Shown: positions 25,148 through 33,689 of the stretch, piece after piece
Position numbering within the stretch: position 1 is the stretch's first letter
Layout: the number at the start of each line of letters is the position of its first letter
Source: JAGXFP01 sp046484585
Lineage (GTDB): Bacteria; Desulfobacterota; Desulfobulbia; Desulfobulbales; JAGXFP01
Reading direction: 5' to 3'
DNA: 56,410 nucleotides
NCBI GenBank assembly: GCA_046484585.1
Contig: JAWOIQ010000096.1
Span: 1 to 56,410 of the forward strand
Notes under the pieces: model-generated
Databases searched by the model: none
What the model saw: only the letters and a program-made list of their open reading frames with translations
Told to the model about the DNA's origin: nothing
Program-made: the position numbers and the translations under genes

Positions 25148-26437
25148 TTATAACTCCCCGACCGCTTCGACCATTTTCCCGACCAGGAAAGAGAGATCGT
25201 CTTCGTTGATGTTATAGGCGGGCATGATATAGACCAGGCGGCCGAAGGGCCTGACCCAGACCAGTTTATCGACCAGCTTCTGCTGGAGGGCGCTGAGGTC
25301 GGGGGTTTCATGGAGTTCCACCACCCCGATCGCGCCGAGGACCCTGACCTCCTTGACCGCGGCGAACTCCCGGCAGGGGGCCAGGCCGCTCCGCAGTTTT
25401 TCTTCGATGTTTGCGATCCTCTCCTGCCAGGGCGACTCCAGGAGCAGATCGATACTTTCGCAGGCGATCCGGCAGGCCAGGGGATTGCCCATAAAGGTCG
25501 GGCCGTGCATGAAACAGCCCGCCCCGCCGGCGGAAATGGTCTCGGCGATCCGGCTGGAAGTCAGGGTAGCGGCGAGACTCAGGTAGCCGCCGGTCATCGC
25601 CTTGCCGAGGCAGAGGATATCGGGGGCGATTCCGGCGTGTTCGCAGGCGAACAGCCGGCCGGTCCGGCCGAAGCCGGTGGCGATCTCGTCGGCGATTAAC
25701 AGGACATCATGAGCGTCACACAAGCGCCGGGCCTCTTTCAAGTACTCGGGGGAATAAAACCACATGCCGCCCGCCCCCTGGACCACCGGCTCCAGAATCA
25801 GGGCGGCGATGCTTCCGTGGTTTTCGGCGAGCAGTCCGGCCAACGCTTGAATATCGGTTTCATCGCAAGGCTCGCCGAACCGGCATTCCGGCCGCGGCGC
25901 GAAGTACTGCCTGGGCAGGACCTCGGTAAAAATCTCGTGCATGCCGGTGACCGGATCGCAGACTGACATGGCTGCGAAGGTATCGCCATGATAGCCGCCG
26001 CGGATGGTCAGGAGCTTGTGTTTGCCGGGCCGCCGCCGGGCGTGCCAGTACTGGATGGCCATTTTGATCGCTATCTCGACCGCCACCGAGCCGGAATCGC
26101 AGAGAAAGACCTTGTCGAGGGGCTCCGGGGTGATGGCGACCAGCCGTTTAACCAGCTCGATGGCGGGATTATGGGTGAGGCCGCCGAACATCACATGGGC
26201 AAAGGCGTCGATCTGTTCATGGGCCGCCCGGTTCAGGCGGGGATGGTTGTAGCCGTGGATCACCGACCACCAGGAGGACATGCCGTCGACCAGTTCCCGG
26301 CCGTCGGCCAGGGTCAGGCGGCTGCCCGCGGCAGCGCTTACCGGATAGACCGGCGGCGGGGAGAGCATGGTCGAATAGGGGTGCCAGATATGTTGCCGGT
26401 CGAAATCGAGATCGGGGTTTTCAATTTTTCCATTCAT
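25148..26437 (-). CDS. bioA: Adenosylmethionine-8-amino-7-oxononanoate aminotransferase
   Basis: This 429-residue PLP enzyme transfers an amino group from S-adenosylmethionine to 7-keto-8-aminopelargonate, giving 7,8-diaminopelargonate for biotin synthesis. It has the family start HIWHPYSTM, the DGMSSWW and GYNHP segments, IADEIATGFGRTG with the PLP-ring Asp, and the Schiff-base lysine in LCLGKAMTGG near residue 280. The length is normal. No other bio gene is in the window, so the biotin pathway must be split around the genome. Confidence 0.95.
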   Translation of the reverse strand: MNGKIENPDLDFDRQHIWHPYSTMLSPPPVYPVSAAAGSRLTLADGRELVDGMSSWWSVIHGYNHPRLNRAAHEQIDAFAHVMFGGLTHNPAIELVKRLVAITPEPLDKVFLCDSGSVAVEIAIKMAIQYWHARRRPGKHKLLTIRGGYHGDTFAAMSVCDPVTGMHEIFTEVLPRQYFAPRPECRFGEPCDETDIQALAGLLAENHGSIAALILEPVVQGAGGMWFYSPEYLKEARRLCDAHDVLLIADEIATGFGRTGRLFACEHAGIAPDILCLGKAMTGGYLSLAATLTSSRIAETISAGGAGCFMHGPTFMGNPLACRIACESIDLLLESPWQERIANIEEKLRSGLAPCREFAAVKEVRVLGAIGVVELHETPDLSALQQKLVDKLVWVRPFGRLVYIMPAYNINEDDLSFLVGKMVEAVGEL

Positions 26438-26664
26438 CTGTTTATTCCAAATAAATTCTGCTGCTTGGCGTCAAGCGCGCTCCGCAAGGCTCCAGACTCG
26501 ACTTGCACAAAGAGCCGGCCCGGATTTATTTTGTCTTGCCTGCCTCAAGCCGCTGATAAATTCGCTGGCAATCCGGTCTGGTCGGGAATAAGATTAGAAC
26601 TGAACCTGATTTAATTGCCCGGTTGCCGGCCGAGAGCGTTTAATAATAGGAGCGGAGTCCCTCC

Positions 26665-26918
26665 ATGCAAGGCCTCTATTTTCTGGTTCCGACCCTGTTT
26701 ACGATCCTGGTTTCCTTCATGGTGGTCAGGGCGGCGGGCATCGCCCTGATGATGACCGGCTTGACGCCAACAAGGCCAGGTTTTACATCGAGCGCGGCGA
26801 TAAATGGCTGCCGATCCCCCATGCCTTCGAAACCATCCGGAGAGGCGACAAACTCATCGTTTACGGCACTTATGAAATCCTGGATGAGGTCTTCGCCGAC
26901 GCTTATCGGGACAACTGA
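26665..26918 (+). pseudogene. Decayed TrkA-C-like membrane protein gene
   Basis: The first 33 codons encode a membrane helix and the family phrase ALMMTGL. One missing G (TTG-(G)AC) then shifts the frame. In the new frame DANKARF is followed at once by the C-terminal segment (YIERGDKWLPIPHAF, then GDKLIVYGTYEIL) that in intact relatives lies well over a hundred residues later. The gene has thus lost its central part (remaining membrane region and most of the RCK_C domain) and also carries a frameshift. It ends 14 bp before the LapA-type gene. Confidence 0.7.
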
Positions 26919-26932
26919 GGAGAACTCCGAAT

Positions 26933-27193
26933 ATGAAGAATCCGAAACTGCTTGCCGCCCTGACCCTGGTCGTTCTGACCATTATCTTCCTGTATCAGAA
27001 CGCGGCCACCGTCGAGATCCGCTTTCTGTTCTGGGGAGCGGCGATGTCCCTCTCCCTGCTGATCTTTCTGGTGCTGGCCGTCGGCATCCTGACCGGCTGG
27101 CTGCTGCACAGTTATCTTTACCACCATAACGCCCGGGACAGGGCCAGAGAGCTGAAGAGACAAGAACAAGATCTGAGCCGCCCCGCCCGATAA
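26933..27193 (+). CDS. LapA-domain (DUF1049) inner-membrane protein
   Basis: The 86-residue protein has two membrane helices (about 7-22 and 40-62) separated by a short FLYQNAATVEIRFLFWGA turn, with a charged cytoplasmic helix at the C-terminus (ARDRARELKRQEQD). This is the LapA/YciS pattern. In E. coli, LapA works with LapB in lipopolysaccharide assembly and LpxC turnover, but no lapB is seen here. GAGGAGAA lies upstream of the ATG. Confidence 0.85.
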   Translation: MKNPKLLAALTLVVLTIIFLYQNAATVEIRFLFWGAAMSLSLLIFLVLAVGILTGWLLHSYLYHHNARDRARELKRQEQDLSRPAR

Positions 27194-27200
27194 ACCCTGT

Positions 27201-28499
27201 TTATAATTGTTCGATCATTCTGATGATCCGGAAATGGGTGGCGAACCCCTCGCTCTTGGCCGTCACGAAATTAAACTTGGCCCGGGACAGATTGGCGACG
27301 GCGTCAAGGAGCTCTGATTCCACCGCCACTCCTTCTTCGTAGGCCACCCGGATCACCCTTAGGTTTTCCTCGGCCTGTACGATGCCGTTATCGGCGACAA
27401 CCACATTGTCGACGCTTACCAGGTAATCAAGAAAAAGATTGCCGAGCTGGACCTGAAAATCACGCCTGGTTTCGGCAAGATCATAATGGAGACTCTCTTT
27501 CTCCAGCCGGGCCGCGCCGACCCGCGATTTTTTTGCGAAGCCGTCGAAGAGGTTCATCGACAGGGTCAGCTGGGTGCGGAGCTCATCGTCGTCAGTCGTA
27601 AAGCTGTTGGGGGGATCGTCGTATTTATTGTAGACCCCGGCCACATCGACACTGGGGTAGTACCGGGCCCGCTCGACCTTGACCTGCATGGCCGCCGCCC
27701 CGACCAGCTCTTCCAGGAACCTGATCTCGCTGCGGCTTGCCAGCATCTCCTCTTCATAGGCCTCCCGGTCCGGCGCCGCCGGCAGTTCGGCGAATTCCTC
27801 GAAGGTCAACCCCTCGGCATCGACCACGCCCCCTACCTCTCTTTCCAGAAGGGCAATACTTTTGGCCAGTTCGGCCCGGGCCTTCTTTTCGGCAATCACC
27901 GCGTTATCGAGATCGACCTGAAACTTGAGCATTTCGCTTTTCCGGATCAACCCAACCCCGTAGCGGTTAACCGCATCTTCGGACAATCTTCTCAGGGTGG
28001 AGACCGAATCTTCAGCCACCCTCAGGTTGGCCCGCCCCTCGAAGATCGCCAGATAACGAAGGGCGACCGCCAGTTTGATATCCTGTTTTAGCCCCTGCAA
28101 CTGATGATATTCCGCCTGCCGTAACAACTTGGCCGATTTGATCCGGTATTTGTCGCGAAAGCCGGCGAAGATATTCCAGCTGATCCGTCCCGAGGCCACC
28201 TGGTTCTCCCGATCCTCAATGGCGGTCGCCTCATCGAGCCAGTTTGCCGTATAGCTCAGATCCACGGAAGGATAAAGACCGCTTCTGGCCAGGGTCACAT
28301 CCCGGCGGCTCTGTTCCAGATCGGCAATATAAGCCTGGACCACCTCCCGGTTCGACAGAGCCTTCTCCTGCAGTTCGGCCAGGTCGGCCGCCCCGGCGGT
28401 CCCGGCGATCAGGAGAAACGTTAAAACCAGACAATACCGCAAGGGCATAAGTTTCGTTTGAGCAGGCGAGCTGCTCAACTCAGCTTTAACTGTTTTCAT
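27201..28499 (-). CDS. TolC-family outer-membrane efflux protein
   Basis: This is the last gene of the leftward MarR-adaptor-RND-OMF operon. About 430 residues form two repeated halves with long coiled helices (KALSNREVVQAYIADLEQSRR, and the C-terminal VDNVVVADNGIVQAEENLRV), as in TolC/OprM channels. A signal peptide (YCLVLTFLLIAGTAGAA) is preceded by an unusual stretch encoded by a dispersed palindromic element (28441-28490). The start could be the ATG at 28499 (GGGAGCAGGG upstream), which overlaps the RND gene by 14 bp, or the ATG at 28448 inside the repeat, giving a tidier signal peptide (MPLRYCLVL). Confidence 0.88.
   Translation of the reverse strand: MKTVKAELSSSPAQTKLMPLRYCLVLTFLLIAGTAGAADLAELQEKALSNREVVQAYIADLEQSRRDVTLARSGLYPSVDLSYTANWLDEATAIEDRENQVASGRISWNIFAGFRDKYRIKSAKLLRQAEYHQLQGLKQDIKLAVALRYLAIFEGRANLRVAEDSVSTLRRLSEDAVNRYGVGLIRKSEMLKFQVDLDNAVIAEKKARAELAKSIALLEREVGGVVDAEGLTFEEFAELPAAPDREAYEEEMLASRSEIRFLEELVGAAAMQVKVERARYYPSVDVAGVYNKYDDPPNSFTTDDDELRTQLTLSMNLFDGFAKKSRVGAARLEKESLHYDLAETRRDFQVQLGNLFLDYLVSVDNVVVADNGIVQAEENLRVIRVAYEEGVAVESELLDAVANLSRAKFNFVTAKSEGFATHFRIIRMIEQL
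28441..28490 (-). repeat. Dispersed palindromic element, copy 1 (RND/tolC boundary)
   Basis: Read on the minus strand, it contains GAGTTGAGCAGCTCGCCTGC and ACGAAACTTATGCCC, matching four other copies. It provides the TAA stop of the RND gene (28486-28488) and is translated in the next gene as VKAELSSSPAQTKLMPL. It lacks the middle segment present in copies 2 and 5. Confidence 0.8.
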
Positions 28500-31400
28500 C
28501 AACCCTGCTCCCTTCAAAACCGATAAAAAAGGCCAGCAGCGCCGGAATCACAAACAGGGTGAAAACCGTGGAAACGGCCAGCCCCCCGAGGATAATGCCG
28601 CCGAGGCCGCGATAGAGTTCACTGCCCGGCCCGGTCGACAGGACCAGGGGGCTCAAGGCCAGGACGCTGGTGGTGGCGCTCATGAAGATCGGCCGGATCC
28701 TGGTCCGGACCGCGTCGGAAATCGCCGGGATGCCGATCATCCCGTTGTACCTGACGTTGTTCAAGGACTGGTGGACGATCAGAATCGCGTTATTGACCAC
28801 GGTGCCGATCAGGATAATAAAACCGAGCATGGCCAGGACATCGAAACCCTGGGGCGCGATAAAGGCGTTGACCGCACCCAACCCCAGAAATCCGCCGGCT
28901 GCCGCGAGCGGCACGCTGAACAGGATAATCAGGGGATAGAGGAAATTTTCGAACAGGGCCGCCATCAGGAGATAGGTGATTGCCAGGGCCAGGAGGAAAT
29001 TCCATTGCAGGGCCCGGCGGGTCTCGACCAGTTTGTCGGCATTGCCGCCGACCTCGACCTTGAGCCCTTCCAGTTTGCCCTGGGCCGCCAACGCCCCGAT
29101 GACCTCGTTCTCGATGATATCCATGGCCTCCTGCAGAGGCAGCTCTTTCGGCGGGGTCACCTGCAGGGTTATGTTCCGGTCCCGTTCGAGGTGGTTGATC
29201 TGGGGCATCCCCTGGCCGTAGACCAGGGAGGCGACATCGCCGACCCGGATCAGATCGCCGTAGCTGTTGACAATGGTGGAATTCAAAATATCCTCCGGCG
29301 TTTCGTAGGCGGCGTCCCGACCCTTGACGACCAGGTCGATCTGCTTGATTCCCTCCGGGCGGAACTCCTCGACCTTGCGCCCGTCCATCAGGACATCGAC
29401 GTAGATGCCGAGATCGCTTTCAGTCAAGCCGTTGGCGGCGAGTTTTTCCTTGTCGGGTACGATCGTCGCCTCTGGATAACTGGTCTCCAGCGAGGGGACG
29501 GGGCGGATTTGGGCGGTCGGGATCTGGGCCGGAATCAGGCCGAACATCATAGCCTGGGCGACCCCGACGATCTGCTCGATCTCCTGGCCCGAAATATTGA
29601 TATCGACATTGCGGCCCTCGCCCAGACCGGACTCGAAAATTCCCGCCTGGATGCTGACCCCGAAGACGCCGGGAATCGATTGGATGATCCGGGTGAAAAG
29701 GGGAATCAGTTCGGCGGCGCGGGTCTCCTGGGCGCTGATCCCGCCGAAAAGGCTGATCCGTTCGGCGCCGACATAGAACATCTGCTTGATCCGGGGAATC
29801 CCGTCCTTGTCATCCTCCTTGAAATAGGGCTCCGCCTCGTTATAGACATAGTGCCCCAGTTCCTTGAGCTTGTCGACCGAATAGCCCGGAGGCGGAAGCA
29901 GGATGTTCAGGATCAGGTTGCGGTTGCCCTGGGGCAGATATTCGGTACTCGGGACCAGGGCGACGATGACCGCCAGGGAAAGGGCGGTGAAGAAAATCAC
30001 CGTCACCAGCCGGCTGGCTGCGTTTTTCAGGCAGAGATTGGAAAATTTCATTATGGTCGCCGCCACCCATTCGCCCACCACGCTGTGCTGAAAGCGGCCG
30101 GGCTTCTTCACGCGTTTTTTCCGCTTGTAAAACTGGTAACTCAAGGACGGAATAACCGTAATCGAGACGAACAGGCTGAGGATGATCGCGAAGGTGATGG
30201 CGATGGCGATATCCCGGAAGAGCTGGCCAGCCTCCTCCTGGATAAAAATCACCGGCAGGAAGACGGCCACCGTGGTGGCGGTCGAGGCGACCACCGCTCC
30301 CCAGACCTCCTTGGTCCCCTCGGAGGCGGCCGCAAAGGCCTTTTTCCCCATCTTGCGGTGCCGGTCGATATTCTCCAGGACCACGATGGAGTTGTCGACC
30401 AGCATCCCCACCGCGAAGGAGATCCCGGCCAGACTGACCACATTGAGATTACGCCCCAGCAGCCAGAGAAAGATAAAAGTGCCGATGGCCGAGATCGGGA
30501 TCGCCACCGCCGTGGTGACGGTCGAGGTGACACTCCTTAAAAAGGAGAGAAGTACGATAATGGCCAGGATGCCGCCGATCAGGACATTCATCTTGACCAG
30601 GCCGATGGCGTTATTGATATAGGGCCGCTGGTCGTAGGCCCAGTCGATATAGAGATCGTTTCGGGCCAGGAGCCCTTCGTTCAGGCGGTTGACCTCCTGT
30701 TCGAGCCGGTCGCTCAGCTCCAGGACATTGGCGCCCTGCTCCTTGCGAACCCCGACCACGATGCCCTGCACCCCGTTACTGATTACCGCGCCTTCTTCCT
30801 TGGCGTAGCCCCGTTCAACCGCGGCCACGTCCCCCAGATAGACCCGGTTGATCCCGTCGTCGTAGATCACCACCTCAAGGGCGTCGGCCGGGTTCTGGAA
30901 CTGGCTGACCGTCCTGATCCGGTAGTTCTTTTTGCCGATCGCCAGTACCCCGGCCGAGATATTGCGGTTTGCCTGGCGCAGCGCCCCGGTAACCTGATTG
31001 ATCGTCACCCGGTGGCGCGCCATTTTGCCGCCGTCGACAATGACATGCAGTTCGTCTTCGGTGCCCCCGAAGACCATCAGGGAGCCGACCCCGTTGACCC
31101 TTTCCAGATGCTGGCGGATATTGTCCTCGAAAAAGGTCCTGAAATGATTGATCGGGGAATCGTTGTCCGCTTCGGTCTTCAACATCATCCAGATTACCGG
31201 CGAACTCTGGGCCCCGGCCGCCTCGATCTTGGGCCGGGTGACATTATCGGGGTAATCCGCCACTTCGTTCAACTTGTTGGAAACCCGGAGCAGGGCATCG
31301 TCGAGATCGGTTTCCAGCTCAAAGGAGAGGGTAATCTCCCCGTAGCTGTTGAAACTGGAGCTCTCCATCTTGGTCAGCCCCTGCAAGCCCTTCAGGACCT

Positions 31401-31605
31401 CCTCCTGCTTCTCGATGACCTCCTTTTCGACCTCGTAGGGAGTGGCGCCGCCCCAAACCGTGCTGACCGTGATCTGGGGAGTCTCCACGTCGGGGGTCAG
31501 CTGGACCGGCAGCTGGTTCAAGCCGATCAGGCCGAACATCACCACCAGGATGACGGCGACCGAGACCCCCACCGGTTTATCAATCGCGGTTTTGACTATA
31601 TCCAT
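28486..31605 (-). CDS. RND (HAE1-type) inner-membrane efflux transporter
   Basis: The 1039-residue protein has the full AcrB-like plan: a first membrane helix (SVAVILVVMFGLIGLNQLP), two large periplasmic porter loops and twelve membrane helices in all. The TM4 motif GMLVDNSIVVLEN lies near 396-408, where AcrB has two Asp residues; here the pair is D-N, common in this subfamily. It should expel hydrophobic compounds by proton antiport through the neighbouring adaptor and TolC-type channel. The ATG overlaps the adaptor's stop codon. The stop codon lies in a dispersed repeat. Confidence 0.95.
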   Translation of the reverse strand: MDIVKTAIDKPVGVSVAVILVVMFGLIGLNQLPVQLTPDVETPQITVSTVWGGATPYEVEKEVIEKQEEVLKGLQGLTKMESSSFNSYGEITLSFELETDLDDALLRVSNKLNEVADYPDNVTRPKIEAAGAQSSPVIWMMLKTEADNDSPINHFRTFFEDNIRQHLERVNGVGSLMVFGGTEDELHVIVDGGKMARHRVTINQVTGALRQANRNISAGVLAIGKKNYRIRTVSQFQNPADALEVVIYDDGINRVYLGDVAAVERGYAKEEGAVISNGVQGIVVGVRKEQGANVLELSDRLEQEVNRLNEGLLARNDLYIDWAYDQRPYINNAIGLVKMNVLIGGILAIIVLLSFLRSVTSTVTTAVAIPISAIGTFIFLWLLGRNLNVVSLAGISFAVGMLVDNSIVVLENIDRHRKMGKKAFAAASEGTKEVWGAVVASTATTVAVFLPVIFIQEEAGQLFRDIAIAITFAIILSLFVSITVIPSLSYQFYKRKKRVKKPGRFQHSVVGEWVAATIMKFSNLCLKNAASRLVTVIFFTALSLAVIVALVPSTEYLPQGNRNLILNILLPPPGYSVDKLKELGHYVYNEAEPYFKEDDKDGIPRIKQMFYVGAERISLFGGISAQETRAAELIPLFTRIIQSIPGVFGVSIQAGIFESGLGEGRNVDINISGQEIEQIVGVAQAMMFGLIPAQIPTAQIRPVPSLETSYPEATIVPDKEKLAANGLTESDLGIYVDVLMDGRKVEEFRPEGIKQIDLVVKGRDAAYETPEDILNSTIVNSYGDLIRVGDVASLVYGQGMPQINHLERDRNITLQVTPPKELPLQEAMDIIENEVIGALAAQGKLEGLKVEVGGNADKLVETRRALQWNFLLALAITYLLMAALFENFLYPLIILFSVPLAAAGGFLGLGAVNAFIAPQGFDVLAMLGFIILIGTVVNNAILIVHQSLNNVRYNGMIGIPAISDAVRTRIRPIFMSATTSVLALSPLVLSTGPGSELYRGLGGIILGGLAVSTVFTLFVIPALLAFFIGFEGSRVDENS

Positions 31606-32666
31606 TAGCGGCCACCGCTGACTACCACCGGCTGTTCGGGACGCAGCCGTTCGTTGCCTTCGACCACCACCTCCATGCCCTCGCGGAAATGGGGGTTGTC
31701 GGCCCCGACCGCATCACCCAGGAAGGAGACGATATTGACCGGCAGGATGGCCGCCTTGCCGTCCTTGATCGTGTAAACGAAATCATTGCCGCCCATGCTG
31801 ACCAGGGCGTCGCGGGGGATGATGCTCAAGCGCTTCCTGGCCCCGACCGGCACGAAAACCTTGGCCGATATGTTCTCGGCGATATTCTCCTGGGCGGGGA
31901 TCCGCACCTTGACAAAGACATTCTTGGTCTTGGGGTCGGCGACCGGGTCAATCCCCTCCACCGTGCCTTGCATTTTTCTGCCGTATGCCTCAATCTCGAC
32001 CCCCACCCGGCTGCCGGGTTCGACAAATCGCAGGAGAGTTTCTCCGATCGGCACCTCGACGAACAAATCCTTTACGGAACCGAGCTTGATCAGAGGCTTG
32101 CCGGGCTGGACCCAGTCGCCGGAGTCGACGTTTTTGGCCATGACCATCCCGTCATAAGGGGCCTTGACCACGCTTTTCTCGAGGTCGAGCAGCAGCTTCT
32201 TCAGCTCCAGTTCGGCCACCTGCTTTTCCTGAAGCTCGTCTTCATAGGCATAGCGGGCGTCCTCGTAAAGCTTCTCGCTGATCCCCTCTTTTTCGTAAAG
32301 GTTCTCCAGCCGGCGGTACTGCTTTTCGGCATGGCTGATCCGCAGGTCGATCTGCTCGATCTCAGCCAGCTTGATGTCGATCTCCCGGTCCAGCAGCTCG
32401 GTGTTAAGCCGCAGCAGCGGGGCATCCTTTTCGACCGTGTCTCCCTCATTGACCGCGACGACCTCGACCAGCCCGGAAACCTCCGCCGAAATCTGGCTGG
32501 CGGTATCGTAATAAAGCCTGCCGATAAAGGGGCGATTCTCGGCGACCTCCTGCTGCCCGATCGAGGCGACCACGACATTGGCCGGCGGCCCTTGGGCGAA
32601 AATGGTGCTGCCGCCGATTAAAACCATCATCACCTGAATAAGAAGAATCCGCACATCCCACCTCAT
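31605..32666 (-). CDS. RND efflux periplasmic adaptor (membrane fusion protein)
   Basis: The 353-residue protein has an N-terminal signal (LLIQVMMVLIGGSTIFAQG), split lipoyl halves (GLVEVVAVNEGDTVEKDAPL and APYDGMVMAKNVDSGDWVQPG), and a coiled-coil hairpin between them (about 85-160). A beta-barrel and membrane-proximal domain follow. It bridges the RND pump to the TolC channel. Its start overlaps the marR stop codon and its stop overlaps the RND start, so the four genes form one tightly coupled operon. Confidence 0.93.
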   Translation of the reverse strand: MRWDVRILLIQVMMVLIGGSTIFAQGPPANVVVASIGQQEVAENRPFIGRLYYDTASQISAEVSGLVEVVAVNEGDTVEKDAPLLRLNTELLDREIDIKLAEIEQIDLRISHAEKQYRRLENLYEKEGISEKLYEDARYAYEDELQEKQVAELELKKLLLDLEKSVVKAPYDGMVMAKNVDSGDWVQPGKPLIKLGSVKDLFVEVPIGETLLRFVEPGSRVGVEIEAYGRKMQGTVEGIDPVADPKTKNVFVKVRIPAQENIAENISAKVFVPVGARKRLSIIPRDALVSMGGNDFVYTIKDGKAAILPVNIVSFLGDAVGADNPHFREGMEVVVEGNERLRPEQPVVVSGGR

Positions 32667-33124
32667 TTTTCTATATTTTCCGCCGCTTTTTCGGCCATCT
32701 TGCTGATATTGCCGGCGATCTTCAATAAAATCTCCCGGGCATGCCGCTGTTCGTCCTCGCTAACCCCTGAGATTACCTGGGCCGAATAGGCATTGAATTC
32801 GCCGAAGACCTCTTCCACCAGGGCCGCGCCTTTGTCGGTCAGCAAAACCAGCGAAGAGCGGCGGTCACCGGGGTCCTCCCTGCGGGCAGCCAGACCCTTT
32901 GCCTCCATCCGGTCGAGAATCCTGGTCATATTGGTCGGGGTCTTGTCGGCAACCTCGCCAAGTTGCCTCTGGCTGATTCCTGAGTTCTCGGCCAGTTTCT
33001 TGAGAAGATGGAACTGTTCCATGGTCAAGCCGAATGGCCTGAGAAGCCTTTCGGCAAAATTACGCATATCCCGGGCGGTTAAATAAATCTGCCGGGCCAG
33101 GGACTCCTCTTTACAGGCAGTCAT
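32663..33124 (-). CDS. MarR-family transcriptional regulator
   Basis: About 153 residues with the winged-helix core: SGISQRQLGEVADKTPTNMT (recognition region), then the wing AARREDPGDRRSSLVLLTDKG, between dimerisation helices. The ATG at 33124 follows a GGAG; an upstream in-frame ATG at 33160 is possible. As the first gene of the efflux operon it is likely the ligand-responsive repressor of its own operon. The promoter region upstream is occupied by a MITE-like element. Confidence 0.88.
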   Translation of the reverse strand: MTACKEESLARQIYLTARDMRNFAERLLRPFGLTMEQFHLLKKLAENSGISQRQLGEVADKTPTNMTRILDRMEAKGLAARREDPGDRRSSLVLLTDKGAALVEEVFGEFNAYSAQVISGVSEDEQRHAREILLKIAGNISKMAEKAAENIEK

Positions 33125-33172
33125 AATCCATAAGCTCCGTTCCCGTTTTCCATTGACCAATACTTGATGGCG

Positions 33173-33396
33173 TCACAAAAAGTCGAGATTGCCATAATGT
33201 CATTTCGACCAACGGGAGAAATCCTAATAATTCCAATTGGTTAAAATTGAATTGAGCAGCTTGTCTGCTTTTATGCCCTTTCGGGGTGCAAACAAAACAT
33301 ATGTGCCGCGAAGCAAATGCCCTTGGGGTGCCCTGTGGGTGTAAAGAACAAGATCTCACATGCGGTCGAATGACAGCTTTTTTCGACTTTTTGTGA
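33173..33396. mobile_element. MITE-like element with 14-bp terminal inverted repeats
   Basis: The perfect ends TCACAAAAAGTCGA (33173-33186) and TCGACTTTTTGTGA (33383-33396) enclose 224 bp without a gene. A second inner pair is TGTCATTTCGACC near the left and GGTCGAATGACA near the right. A copy of the dispersed palindromic element (copy 5) is nested inside. It lies just upstream of marR and could influence efflux-operon expression. No clear target duplication was seen. Confidence 0.75.
33242..33344 (+). repeat. Dispersed palindromic element, copy 5 (long form, nested in a MITE)
   Basis: It contains TTGAGCAGCTTGTCTGCT and TTATGCCCTTTCGGGGTGCA, then a diverged end with CCCTGTGGGTGTAA. It resembles copy 2, including the middle segment that copies 1, 3 and 4 lack. 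The spacing is stretched by about 20 bp of extra sequence. Confidence 0.7.
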
Positions 33397-33689
33397 ACTC
33401 GGCATACTTGACCGGACAACTATATATCCGGCAACTATTTTGTCAATTTTATTTTATGCTTTTAAACGTCAAGAAAAAAGACCGCGAAAACCGGAAATAA
33501 CCATTTCACCGCTAGAAATTGCCTTAATCCTGATGCCGTCGCGAAAGGTCAAAATCAAGTCGCGGCGCAGGCGGATACTTCACAATTAGCTAGACTCGAC
33601 GTAACTATCTGTGATAACATGTAATAATGTGCTTTCTGCCAACGGCTCGGTCATTTCTGGACGGAGCTCCGAAATAGATATGGGAATCG
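33397..33689. other. Promoter region of the hybrid sensor kinase, no gene seen
   Basis: AT-rich DNA between the MITE-like element and the kinase gene. A TTTTATTTTATGCTTTT stretch around 33447 and an AT-rich stretch near 33610-33630 are the most promoter-like parts. No repeat or small gene is supported. Confidence 0.35.

Noticed and set aside
28771..30540. 589-codon plus-strand frame across the RND gene
   Set aside because: Highly charged, repetitive mirror sequence with no fold; the minus frame is a complete RND pump.
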